53,248 nucleotides of DNA from Planctomycetota bacterium (GTDB lineage Bacteria > Planctomycetota > SZUA-567 > H5-PLA8), in the NCBI GenBank assembly GCA_023150555.1, contig JAKLKQ010000052.1:1-53248 (forward strand). The letters are read 5' to 3'. The position numbers and the translations under genes are program-made. Shown here piece by piece: positions 8,479 through 16,749 of the stretch (position 1 is the stretch's first letter; each line of letters begins with the position of its first letter). The notes beneath the pieces were generated by a model that had not been told where the DNA came from, did not search any database, and saw only the letters and a list, made by a program, of their open reading frames with translations.

Positions 8479-8706
8479 ATGGCTGCGCAATTCAAAAGAC
8501 AGCTGCGGACGATCCGCGAACGACTGGGGCTCACCCAGGCCTTTGCCGCGAAAACGTTGGGCGTCTCTCCGCCCCGCATCAGCGAATGGGAGCGCGGCGT
8601 CCGCACGCCCAAGCCGCTAACTCAGGAAGCGATCCTGATGAAGCTCAAGGCCGGCGCGCCCAAGCGAAAGTCCGCCGGGGCCACGAAGAAAAAGAAGATG
8701 CGCTGA
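8479..8706 (+). CDS. Small XRE-family helix-turn-helix protein
   Basis: This 75-residue protein is almost entirely one XRE/Cro-type helix-turn-helix: RTIRERLGLTQAFAAKTLG, then the recognition helix VSPPRISEWERG. A Lys/Arg/Ala-rich tail follows from about residue 58. It has no effector domain, so it probably acts as a simple dimeric DNA-binding repressor or a nucleoid-type accessory. The ribosome site GAGGAGGG is near ideal. The 267 bases upstream are AT-richer at their start and hold no other gene; they may contain its promoter. Its target is unknown. Confidence 0.8.
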   Translation: MAAQFKRQLRTIRERLGLTQAFAAKTLGVSPPRISEWERGVRTPKPLTQEAILMKLKAGAPKRKSAGATKKKKMR

Positions 8707-8890
8707 GTTCCAGTCCGCAGCTCTCCATCACGGCCCTTGCGCGGTGTAACCCGTCTTTCGGCGCGCGCGCGTCCTCCCGGTCTTCAATCCTGCTCAACAG
8801 GCCCTCGACCCTATTTCAATGGGCTGCTAAGATACTCCCGCCTTTTGAGTCCTGCGCCTGAGTGGCGCTCGAGCGGTGGGAAGCCCGGCC

Positions 8891-9892
8891 ATGGCCATCC
8901 TCATTTGCAGCAGCTGCGGCAAGCAGTTCACCCAAGCCGCTGGCCCGGGTGGCGCCCCTTTGTGTGCGGCTTGCGCGAAGAAGGCCGCGTCGCCGGCCTC
9001 GAAAGCGCCCGCAGCCCCGGCCGCACCCGCGAAGTCCGCGATCCCAGAGGATCTGGAACTCGAACTCGTCAAGCCTCCGGAGCCTTCGGCGGAGGCCCAG
9101 GGCCCGCGGCGCGTCCCGCGCCACCGGCTGCCCGAGCCCGTCTCCGGGAAGCCGGTCGATGCCGGCGACCCGATGCGCCTGTATCTTATCGCGGGCGTGG
9201 CTCTGGTCGCGACGGTGCTGGGCGGATTTTGGTACTTCCTTCGAGAGACGCCCTCGGTCAAGGCGCCCGCTGCCGCACCGGCCTCGAGTTCCAGCGGCGC
9301 CCAGTCCAGCGGCGCGAAGGGTTCGTCCGCTTCGAGCGGCGCGAAGCCCACCGCGGCGTCCGGATCAAGCGTGCAGAAGAACACCGGAAGCACGACTTCC
9401 AGCACCGCGGAGCCGGCGTTCAACGAGAACAATCCGTCGAACAAGCGTTGCTTCCACGCGTACCTGAACTTCATGCAGTGGGCCTACCTCGAAGGCACGG
9501 AACTCAAGTCCGACGAGTTGCTCGCGAAGTACAAGGAGCAGGTCTCCGTGAACGGCGTGGACGATCCGGACGTGAAGGGCATTTACAACCGCGGCCTGCA
9601 GGTGCTGAATATCGGGACCTTCCCGCTCAAGACGTCCGTGGTCCTGGTAAAGCCCGGGCAGGACGAAGCCGTCGCGCGCGCGCAGGCAACCGAGGAAGCC
9701 AAGAAGCGCAAGCAATTGCTGTTGGAAATCAATTCGATGGCGCGGAAGGCCGAGCGCCGGTACGGTCGGCCGAAGCAGCCGCCAAAGCCCGCGCCCGAGG
9801 CCAAGACCACGCCTGCGCCTGAACCCGCGCCCGCGCCTGAACCCGAGTCGGCCAAGACGGAAGCACCGCCGAGCATCAAGCCGGCGCAGTAG
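8891..9892 (+). CDS. Zinc-ribbon, single-pass membrane protein of unknown function
   Basis: The 333-residue protein starts with a zinc ribbon (Cys6, Cys9, Cys25, Cys28), then an Ala/Pro-rich linker, one transmembrane helix (about 96-116) and a Ser/Gly/Ala-rich stretch (121-170). A folded outer domain of roughly 100 residues follows (from NENNPSNKRCFHAYL to VVLVKPGQ). A basic helical segment and a Pro/Ala/Glu-repeat tail (PAPEPAPAPEPE) complete it. The topology predicted is a cytoplasmic zinc ribbon and an extracytoplasmic domain, a layout common in Planctomycetes, without known function. An alternative GTG start at 8876 would add five residues; neither start has a strong ribosome site. The MITE-like element begins eight bases after the stop. 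Confidence 0.65.
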   Translation: MAILICSSCGKQFTQAAGPGGAPLCAACAKKAASPASKAPAAPAAPAKSAIPEDLELELVKPPEPSAEAQGPRRVPRHRLPEPVSGKPVDAGDPMRLYLIAGVALVATVLGGFWYFLRETPSVKAPAAAPASSSSGAQSSGAKGSSASSGAKPTAASGSSVQKNTGSTTSSTAEPAFNENNPSNKRCFHAYLNFMQWAYLEGTELKSDELLAKYKEQVSVNGVDDPDVKGIYNRGLQVLNIGTFPLKTSVVLVKPGQDEAVARAQATEEAKKRKQLLLEINSMARKAERRYGRPKQPPKPAPEAKTTPAPEPAPAPEPESAKTEAPPSIKPAQ

Positions 9893-9899
9893 GCTTGGA

Positions 9900-10060
9900 G
9901 GCTGTTTCAATACCTGCCGCGAAGGCGGATGCGCCGTGCGGACCAAGCAGGACGAGGAAGGCGAACGAGCCATATCCGGAGGGCATCTGGTGAGTGAGCC
10001 TGACGATGCTCCTGCGCCGGTCCCCACAAGCAGCCGCCCGCGAGAGGTATTGAAACAGCC
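9900..10060. mobile_element. 161-bp MITE-like element with terminal inverted repeats
   Basis: The ends are GGCTGTTTCAATACCT (9900-9915) and its exact reverse complement (10045-10060), a perfect 16-bp inverted repeat. After two mismatches, four more bases (CGCG) pair inward. No open reading frame of note lies inside. Size, perfect ends and lack of coding sequence fit a miniature inverted-repeat transposable element. No clear target-site duplication is visible. The other possibility is a very long RNA hairpin acting as a terminator, but there is no T-tract. Confidence 0.7.
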
Positions 10061-10147
10061 ACTTATTCCCGCCGCAGTTTCTCGACTTGTCTGGTTAAGG
10101 ATTCGCGTGCCGTGCCGCGGCTCGTCCCTGGGCGGGGGATGCGGTGG

Positions 10148-11782
10148 TCACCAGATGCCCGGGATGAACCGGTAGGGCACCTTCCGGCAGTACTCCTGGT
10201 AGTGCGGCTCGCGCCGCAGGTGGCGCTCCTCGGTCCACGCGCGCATGAAGTAGATTCCGTTCAGCGCCGCCAGGTGCGCGATCACGACGGCGATCTCGAT
10301 GGCGGTCCCGTTCCAGAAGAACGGCATGCTCTGCAGCCACCACGAACTGTTCTTGCAGATGTAGGCCGGGTGCCGCACCCAGCGGTAGGGCCCGCAGCAG
10401 ATCACGCCGCGGTTGGTGAGGTTGCTGAAGCGCAGCCCGAAGGCGAAGGTCGCCCAGGTGTAGACGCCCATCAGGAAGAGGATGCCCAGCGAGACGAGGA
10501 TCGACCAGACGGGGCTGAAGCTGACCATGTGGTCCCAGTGGTGCTCGCCCGGGTAGTAGAAGTAGATCGGCGTGACCTGCATGTTGAAAGGCGGGTAGCA
10601 GGCCAGCGCGAACACCCAGCCCAACAGCGTGGGCTCGGCCGTCGTGACCTGGGTGTCCAGCAGGCGCATCGAGGCGATGTAGTCGACCACCGCGATGCTG
10701 AGGTCCAGCACGATGATCAGGCTGAAGGCGCCGAAGTGGAGTTCGCGCAGGAAGTAGGCCACGGCATGGGGATCGCCCCAGTCGATGGGCGCGTGGGTGT
10801 ACAGCAGCAGGTGCGTGTTGTGTTCCCAACGCTGCCAGTTGTCCAAGGCCCACAGCATCATCAGCGGTACCCAGAAAGCCTTCACGGCCATGCCGCGCAT
10901 CAGGTTGATCACGTGCGGGTTCTTGATCGCGGCCTTCATGTCCGCTGCCGTGCCGGGCACCGTCAGGTCGTGGCGGCCGCGCCGGGCCGACGCCTGTGCG
11001 CGGACCCGCGCCGCCGAGCTGCCCAGCGACAGCAGGCCGAAGCCCAGGCGCTTCAGCGCCAGCCACAACACCAGGAACTCGTCCACCGGCCCGTTGGGCC
11101 GCGCGTAGCGTTCAACCATCCAGAAGTAGGGCAGGGAGGTGAGGATCAGGGCCGGCATTGCAAAGGCAAGGAAAAGGATGTAGCGCCCGTAGTAATGGAA
11201 AGCAACCTCGTAGAGTTCCGGGGGGCGGCCCAGCTGGTTCGGCGGCTGGATCGACTTGCCCTCGAAGAGCACGCCCCAGAGGTCGAAATGGTGGAAGTTG
11301 TACTCGCCCAGGAAGATGTACAGGCCCATGAAGAGCGCGATGCAGAAGCACAAGGCGAGCCAGCGCCCGAATACGCGTTCCCATGCCGCGCCGTCCAGCG
11401 TGCGTGGATTTTCGAAGTCGAAGTGCCGCCGGTGGGTCCGGAAGACCAGCGTCTCGGTCAGGAACATCCCGACGAAGATCCCGAGCAGGATCAGCACGTG
11501 CCGCCATTCCCACAACTTGTCCAGGAAGTCATAGGCCGCCATCGCGGTACCGTGGGACAGCAGGCTTTCGAGGAATTCGGGATGCGGCGCCTGCCGCAGG
11601 GTAGCCGTGATGTACAGACCCGACAGGACGACGAACGCGCCGACATAGCCGGTCAGCGGTTTCTGGTTGTCTTCCAGCGACCACGTCGGGTTGCTGTGGA
11701 TGACGTGGCCGCCCAGTTCGGCTTCGCGCCCGTACTTGGGGTCGCCGAAGGGGCTGGCGGCGGTCTCGAGCGAAGGGTTCAT
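10148..11782 (-). CDS. Multi-pass membrane protein with C-terminal ICMT/PEMT-type methyltransferase domain
   Basis: This 544-residue, many-helix membrane protein has a long N-terminal part with about six or more hydrophobic segments. It ends in an isoprenylcysteine carboxyl methyltransferase/phospholipid methyltransferase-like domain: WVRHPAYICKN (about 465-475) and a late EERHL..EYCRKVPYR, the usual S-adenosylmethionine-binding RHP...E signature of the fold. It probably methylates a lipid or lipid-linked substrate in the membrane. Its ATG overlaps the TGA of the upstream glycosyltransferase (ATGA, 11779-11782), so the two are translationally coupled and likely act together on an envelope lipid or glycan. 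The substrate is not deducible. Confidence 0.75.
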   Translation of the reverse strand: MNPSLETAASPFGDPKYGREAELGGHVIHSNPTWSLEDNQKPLTGYVGAFVVLSGLYITATLRQAPHPEFLESLLSHGTAMAAYDFLDKLWEWRHVLILLGIFVGMFLTETLVFRTHRRHFDFENPRTLDGAAWERVFGRWLALCFCIALFMGLYIFLGEYNFHHFDLWGVLFEGKSIQPPNQLGRPPELYEVAFHYYGRYILFLAFAMPALILTSLPYFWMVERYARPNGPVDEFLVLWLALKRLGFGLLSLGSSAARVRAQASARRGRHDLTVPGTAADMKAAIKNPHVINLMRGMAVKAFWVPLMMLWALDNWQRWEHNTHLLLYTHAPIDWGDPHAVAYFLRELHFGAFSLIIVLDLSIAVVDYIASMRLLDTQVTTAEPTLLGWVFALACYPPFNMQVTPIYFYYPGEHHWDHMVSFSPVWSILVSLGILFLMGVYTWATFAFGLRFSNLTNRGVICCGPYRWVRHPAYICKNSSWWLQSMPFFWNGTAIEIAVVIAHLAALNGIYFMRAWTEERHLRREPHYQEYCRKVPYRFIPGIW

Positions 11783-13266
11783 GCGCCGATGGCCTCCGCC
11801 GGCGCGGGCTCGTGGACGGCGATCGGGGCGCGGTCGCTGGCGTGGCGGCCGCAGTAGAAGCGCGCGGCCAGCACGATCAGGAAGCCGTCGTAGGGAATCC
11901 GGTAGCGCGGCTCGCCCAGCGAAAGGAACGCGACGAAGGCCAGGCCCAGCAGCGGCAACAGCAGCAGCAACTCGCCGAAGGCCTCGGGCTTCAGCCGCGC
12001 CATCTCGCGCCAGCGCTGCACCACCACGATGGCCGCCGGCAGCAGCACGAAGACGAGGAAGATCTGCGCGAAGGTGCGCACCCAGCCGTGGTTCTGGCCC
12101 ATCGCCGAACTGGGCCAGCCGTAGGTGCCGAAGAACAGGTCGAACATGTGGTCGAAGCTCAGCTGCAGCGCCTCCACGGGGTGCTCGCGTACCCACTCCA
12201 TTGTCATCGCCAGCAGCTTGCTGTTGTCGTAGACGCCCACCTTGACGACGTAATTATGGCCGTCCCGCCCGTAGCCGTTCTGCGCAGCGCTGGGGCTGCC
12301 GAAGACGTAGGTCAGGGGGCGGTCGGGGTCCTGGAATTCCACGGCGCCGATGCGCCCGAAATGGCCCAACATGATATTGCGGCTGGCATCGTTTGCGATC
12401 AGGCAGAAGTGGAACTTGCCCGAGCGCTGGGCGACCTCGTCGTTGGTCAGCTTCGTCGCGCGGATTGCCAGGGGCGTGAGGATCAGCAGCAGGCCCAGCG
12501 TCGCGGCGGTGACCGTCAGCGTTCCGCGCGGCAGGCGCAGGAGGCGCACGGCGGCCAGCAGCGCCAGGAAAACGAGGAAGGCCGTCGGCAGCGCCACCGA
12601 CTTGAAGCCCGCCGCGCAGCCAAGCACCACGCCGGCGAACAGCCCGAACAGGCCGCGGGCCGCGCCCTGCGCGCGCAGGCTGCGCAGCAACAGCCAGAAC
12701 GAGAGCAGCAGGCAGACCATGAACGGCCCTTCGGTCAGCAGGAACCCGAAGTAGTCCCACAGAGGGTAGTACAGGCTCGCCATGGCCAGCGCGACAAGCG
12801 CCACGCGCCGCCCGAACAACTCGTACGCGATCCCCGCCACCAGCAGCACGGCCAGCACCGATCCCGCGAACTGGACCGGCCCCACCAGGTCCATCTGCCC
12901 GAGCAGAAACGCGCGGTCTAGCTTCATGAGCAACCCGTAGTAATAGTATCCGCCGGGCGGATGCACCGTGTCGGCGATGCTCGGGATGTACTCGGGATTG
13001 CAGAAGTCCATCGCGCGGTCGTAATACCCTTTCATGTCGCTGAAGAGGTGATCCATCGGCTGGTTGTGGCGGAAGATGTAATCGAAGCGCAGGCCCACGC
13101 CGGCAGCGAATGCAGTCCAGGCCGCTACGGTCGCGGGGGTGGCGCGGCCAGCGGCGGGGGCGATTCCGCCACGGGGTGCGGGCTCGTCCGATGCGCCGGT
13201 CGCCGCCTGCGAGGCTCGGGCTTCGGAGTTGGCCTGTGGTGCGGCGGTTGAATTCGGGGACGTCAT
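11779..13266 (-). CDS. ArnT/PMT-like glycosyltransferase family 39 membrane protein
   Basis: The 495-residue integral membrane protein has about 10-12 hydrophobic helices. An early loop contains acidic and aromatic residues (DYIFRHNQPMDH, SDMKGYYDRAMDF, VHPPGGYYYYG), as in GT-C fold transferases that use polyprenyl-phosphate sugars (PMT/ArnT family). A late LGEPRYRIPYDGF matches the ending of this family. It would transfer a sugar on the periplasmic face. The start is placed at MTSPNST; an upstream in-frame ATG (13389) would add 41 residues and cannot be excluded. Coupling to the methyltransferase gene and divergence from the lipoprotein gene at 13479 put the promoter in 13267-13478, a stretch with a strong hairpin at 13303-13329. 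Confidence 0.75.
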   Translation of the reverse strand: MTSPNSTAAPQANSEARASQAATGASDEPAPRGGIAPAAGRATPATVAAWTAFAAGVGLRFDYIFRHNQPMDHLFSDMKGYYDRAMDFCNPEYIPSIADTVHPPGGYYYYGLLMKLDRAFLLGQMDLVGPVQFAGSVLAVLLVAGIAYELFGRRVALVALAMASLYYPLWDYFGFLLTEGPFMVCLLLSFWLLLRSLRAQGAARGLFGLFAGVVLGCAAGFKSVALPTAFLVFLALLAAVRLLRLPRGTLTVTAATLGLLLILTPLAIRATKLTNDEVAQRSGKFHFCLIANDASRNIMLGHFGRIGAVEFQDPDRPLTYVFGSPSAAQNGYGRDGHNYVVKVGVYDNSKLLAMTMEWVREHPVEALQLSFDHMFDLFFGTYGWPSSAMGQNHGWVRTFAQIFLVFVLLPAAIVVVQRWREMARLKPEAFGELLLLLPLLGLAFVAFLSLGEPRYRIPYDGFLIVLAARFYCGRHASDRAPIAVHEPAPAEAIGA

Positions 13267-13478
13267 CGCCGGTTCCGGTTGCCTCGCCGATCCGATGAGA
13301 CCGAGCCGAGGCGCAAAGCGGCTTGGCTCACCGGGTTGCTGGCGCTGTGCGCCGTTCAGGTGTAAGTTGCAATGCCTGAGCCCGATCATACCTGTTTTTT
13401 CGGTTTAACTGATGTCATTATTGGATCCTGCTTGGCGGTCCGGCAGGGGGATCGCGAGCGAAATTTTAGGAGGCATCC

Positions 13479-13970
13479 ATGGCGCGCGGCGGAGGGGTGT
13501 GGGTCCTGGCAGTCATGCTGTGGGCGCTCGCCGGATGCGACAAGGACGACGATGGCGGCAAGAGCAAGTCGCGCGAGGCGGAGTCGAGAAACGACAAGGC
13601 CGCGCCTGCCGTGCCGCCCGCGCCGAAGGTCGAAGGCGCGTGGACTGGGCGTTGGCAGAGCGCCTCGCACAAGGGCCACGGCGGAGGCCTGGACTGCGTG
13701 GCAAAGCAGACGGGCCCCGATGCGTGGACGGCAACGTTCACCGCCGAGTTCGGCAGGACCAAGGCCTACACCATCCCGCTCGAGGGCAAGCGCGACGGCG
13801 ATGCCGTGCGCTTCGGCGGCGAGGTCGATATCGGCAAGGAGAAGGGCGAAGGGAAGTTCACGTGGACGGGGAAGGCCACCGCCACCGAGTTCAGTGGCAC
13901 CTACGAAGGCGGTGGCGACAAGGGCACCTTTTCCATGCAGCGCAAGCAGGAAGAAAAGGCAAAGGAATAG
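13479..13970 (+). CDS. Small predicted lipoprotein
   Basis: This 163-residue protein has a lipoprotein signal peptide ending in lipobox LAGC (Cys20), then a charged low-complexity linker (DKDDDGGKSKSRE). A compact domain of about 100 residues follows, with alternating strands (WTGRWQSASHKGHGGGLDC, WTATFTAEFGRTKAY, FSGTYEGGGDKGTFSM), which suggests a small beta-barrel of the lipocalin-like/DUF kind. No catalytic motif is seen. The ribosome site AGGAGG is ideal. It is probably anchored to a membrane on the periplasmic side. A possible role is ligand or metal binding, but none can be assigned. Confidence 0.7.
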   Translation: MARGGGVWVLAVMLWALAGCDKDDDGGKSKSREAESRNDKAAPAVPPAPKVEGAWTGRWQSASHKGHGGGLDCVAKQTGPDAWTATFTAEFGRTKAYTIPLEGKRDGDAVRFGGEVDIGKEKGEGKFTWTGKATATEFSGTYEGGGDKGTFSMQRKQEEKAKE

Positions 13971-14131
13971 CAACCCTTTTCGCAACGGTATTTCCGCTCG
14001 CAACACGCTGCGCCTGTGCATATTAGGGGGGTTGGTGAAAAAGCACAATTCGAGTAAAGCTCTCCCGCCGGCGCCGTAATACCCCGCCGGAAAGAGAAGG
14101 AATCCATTCGCGCCTTCAGGAGGGCATTCGC

Positions 14132-15298
14132 ATGGCCGCATCCGGAAGCAATCGTTCGGTGATCCTGGTCTTCGCCGGTCTCCTGTTGGCCATCGGCGCG
14201 GCGTGGTACTTCAAATACGGAAACGCGCCGGGCGCCTCCGCCGGCGCAGGGAAGGCCGGCGACCCGATGGCTGGCGGCAAGCCCGCGCCGAGCCTGATGG
14301 CCATCGATGCCGCGTACCTAGCGCCGCTGCCGCCGCCCCCGGCCGGTTCGCCTGCACCTCCAGGACCCAAGGCGTTCCTGGGGCCGAACGGCGCCGAAGC
14401 CTTCGCGACGGTGCAGGCGCATGAGGACGGCATCCGCCGCGTGGCCTTCACGCCCGACGGCCGGTTCATCGTCACCGCGAGTTGGGGCGATTACCACCTG
14501 AAGGTGTGGCATGCCGGCGACGGCTCGGCGTCCAGCGCCCAGAAGCACAGCCACCGCTTATGCGACGCCGCGATCGCGCTCGACGGCTTCACCGTCATCA
14601 CCACCGACGCGTACCAGCACCTCGTCTTCTGGCCGCTGTGCGCGGACGGGCAACTGGGTCCGGGCGCTGGGATCAAGGCCGATTTCGGGCAGGCCAGCCT
14701 CGCGCTGAGTCCCAACGGCAAGCTCCTGGCCACGGTCAGCTACGACAAGAAGCTCACGCTCTGGGACGTTGCGCAGAAGACGAAGCTGCAAGAGCACGAA
14801 CTTCCCGAGCCGCTGCGCTACCCGGCCTTCTCGCCCGATGGCGCGGCGCTGGTGGCCGGCACGTGCACCAACACGTTCTACTACTGGAAGCTGGCCGACG
14901 GCGCGGGCAAGACCTTCACCGTGCCTCGCGTTCCGCCGACCACCGAAACCTGGAATCTGGTCTTCAGCCCCGACGGCCAGTGGTTCAGCACGGCCCACCA
15001 GGACAGCTACCTGTGGTCCTGGAAGGCGCCTGCCATGGAGGCCAGCCACTTCTACAACAACGCGCCGATGGCCAGCGTGATGCACACGGCCTTCTCGCCG
15101 GACAGCCAATTGCTGGCCGCGGCCTTCGGCGACGGCAACGTGTACCTCTACGGGCCCGAGGCGGCGTTGCCGCCGAAGGCCGTGCTGCCCGGGTTCGCCA
15201 AGGAGAAGCCGGCGAAGAGCCTGGCCTTCTCGCCCGACGGCAAGACGCTGGCCGCCGGCGGCGAGGACGGCAAGTTGATCCTCTACCGCGGCAAGTAG
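14132..15298 (+). CDS. Membrane-anchored WD40 beta-propeller protein
   Basis: The 388-residue protein has an N-terminal transmembrane anchor (about 8-27), an Ala/Gly/Pro-rich spacer (to about 85), then six or seven WD40 repeats. Repeats are recognisable by VAFTPDGRFIVTASWGDYHLKVW, ALSPNGKLLATVSYDKKLTLW and LAFSPDGKTLAAGGEDGKLILY-like units, here in fragments. The propeller is predicted to lie outside the cytoplasmic membrane and to act as a binding scaffold. WD40 proteins are much expanded in Planctomycetes. AGGAGGGC precedes the ATG. It is 71 bases or more from its neighbours, so a separate unit is likely. Confidence 0.85.
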   Translation: MAASGSNRSVILVFAGLLLAIGAAWYFKYGNAPGASAGAGKAGDPMAGGKPAPSLMAIDAAYLAPLPPPPAGSPAPPGPKAFLGPNGAEAFATVQAHEDGIRRVAFTPDGRFIVTASWGDYHLKVWHAGDGSASSAQKHSHRLCDAAIALDGFTVITTDAYQHLVFWPLCADGQLGPGAGIKADFGQASLALSPNGKLLATVSYDKKLTLWDVAQKTKLQEHELPEPLRYPAFSPDGAALVAGTCTNTFYYWKLADGAGKTFTVPRVPPTTETWNLVFSPDGQWFSTAHQDSYLWSWKAPAMEASHFYNNAPMASVMHTAFSPDSQLLAAAFGDGNVYLYGPEAALPPKAVLPGFAKEKPAKSLAFSPDGKTLAAGGEDGKLILYRGK

Positions 15299-15519
15299 CC
15301 TGCATCGAAAGCGTGTCTGTGCCGGGCCGCTCGGAATGACTAGTTCCGCGGCGGCTCGTTGCGTTTGGTTTGCGCCCCTTGCCAGGGGGCGCCGGGCGCG
15401 GAATAATGGACGGGCCGCCATCGCCGAAGGGGTGCGGAGCTTTCGATATGGCGACGGTTTTGGCGGCGACACGGGCCAGCGCGGCCCTGTACGAGAGCAA
15501 GCGGCAGCGGAGCGCGCCG

Positions 15520-16377
15520 ATGCAGGAGCGCAAGAAGGTCATCATCGTCATGCCGGCGTACAACGCCGAGAAGACGCTGGAGCGTACCCTCGAAGAGATC
15601 CCGCCCGGCACCTTCGACGAGATCGTGATGGTCGACGACTGCAGCGGCGACCACACCGTCGAGAAAGCCAAGGCCCTGGGCCTGCTGGTCGTCACGCATC
15701 CGCAGAACCGCGGCTACGGCGGAAACCAGAAGACCTGCTACCGCGTGGCGCTGGAGCGCGGCGCGGACGTGGTGGTGATGCTGCACCCCGACTGCCAGTA
15801 CGATCCGCGCATCGTCCCCAACATGGCGCTGCCCATCCTGCAGGGCCAGGCCGACTGCGTGCTGGCCAGCCGCTTCATTCGTGATCCGCTGCACGGCGGC
15901 CCGATCAAGGGCGGCATGCCGGTCTACAAGTTCATCTGCAACCGCGTGCTGACCTGGGTCGAGAACGTCCTGCTGGGGACGTATTTCTCCGAGTTCCACA
16001 CCGGGTACCGCGCGTTCAGCCGCCGCGCGCTGGAGGCTGTGCGCCTGCAGGAGAACTCCGACAACTTCGTCTTCGACAACGAGATCATCGTGCAGCTGAT
16101 GTTCGCGGGCGCGACCTTCCGGCAGATCCCGGTCGAGACGCGCTATTTCGCGGACGCCAGTTCGGTGGGCTTCTTCACCGCGGTGCGTTACGGCTTCGGG
16201 GTGCTGCGCACGACCTTCCGCGGGTTTCTGCACCGCACCGGCCTGAAGCGCTATCCGTACTTCGAGCCCAAGATGCGCCTCGAACCGCTGCCCGGCGGGG
16301 TGCCCTTCAAGCGTGCCAGCGCCCGCGGCCCGGCGGCTCAGGCGGCGGCTGCCCCGCAGGAGCCGGCTAAAAAGTAA
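15520..16377 (+). CDS. Glycosyltransferase family 2, dolichyl-phosphate-mannose-synthase-like
   Basis: The 285-residue GT-A glycosyltransferase begins at VIIVMPAYNAEKTL, with VMVDDCSGDHT (Asp39/Asp40, nucleotide binding), THPQNRGYGGNQKTCY and MLHPDCQYDP (metal site). The later HTGYRAFSR and a DNEIIVQ motif are the usual DPM1/polyprenyl-phosphate glycosyltransferase order. It likely loads a sugar from a nucleotide donor onto polyprenyl phosphate, producing the donor used by GT39-type enzymes such as the one at 11779. An upstream in-frame ATG at 15448, also with a GGAG, would add 24 residues; the chosen start places the first strand where the family has it. The C-terminus is a short Ala/Pro-rich tail without transmembrane helices. 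Confidence 0.82.
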   Translation: MQERKKVIIVMPAYNAEKTLERTLEEIPPGTFDEIVMVDDCSGDHTVEKAKALGLLVVTHPQNRGYGGNQKTCYRVALERGADVVVMLHPDCQYDPRIVPNMALPILQGQADCVLASRFIRDPLHGGPIKGGMPVYKFICNRVLTWVENVLLGTYFSEFHTGYRAFSRRALEAVRLQENSDNFVFDNEIIVQLMFAGATFRQIPVETRYFADASSVGFFTAVRYGFGVLRTTFRGFLHRTGLKRYPYFEPKMRLEPLPGGVPFKRASARGPAAQAAAAPQEPAKK

Positions 16378-16749
16378 TATCTTAAAGCGTTCACGGGTAA
16401 TGAGTTACATCTTTTGTTTGCGGAATTTTCGAGTACTTCTCGAATCTCGATGACAGACGCTATTGGGAGCTGAAGGACCGGCCCTAAATCTCGGCCGAGG
16501 GCGAGGCGGCGGGGAAATTCTGCGCTGGGGCGCCATCATTTTTATAACCTTCTTTAATCAAATGTGTTATGACTCTGAATCTGGCCTCCATGGGGGCTCG
16601 ATATTCTGGCAAAATTTGTCTGTTTGGGACCGAATTTGGCTACGGAACCTGTAGGGTAGAGGTCCATCGTATCGCAGGCATGGGGCGTGGGACCGGCGGA
16701 AGGTCCGCGGGTTCCCAGGAACGGGATTCCGAACGCAGGGGAGTGATCG
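16378..16749 (+). other. Leader of the prepilin cluster, no gene
   Basis: These 372 bases contain no convincing gene. The part up to 16640 is AT-richer than the surroundings and could hold the promoter of the prepilin operon; I found no well-spaced consensus boxes. Near the end, GGACC and GGTCC (about 16690-16706) form a short hairpin in a GC-rich leader. The GGGGAG before 16750 is the ribosome site of the first prepilin gene. Confidence 0.4.

Noticed and set aside
13303..13329. Strong hairpin upstream of the glycosyltransferase as a riboswitch candidate
   Set aside because: No match to a known class, and the region may be coding if the longer start at 13389 is used.
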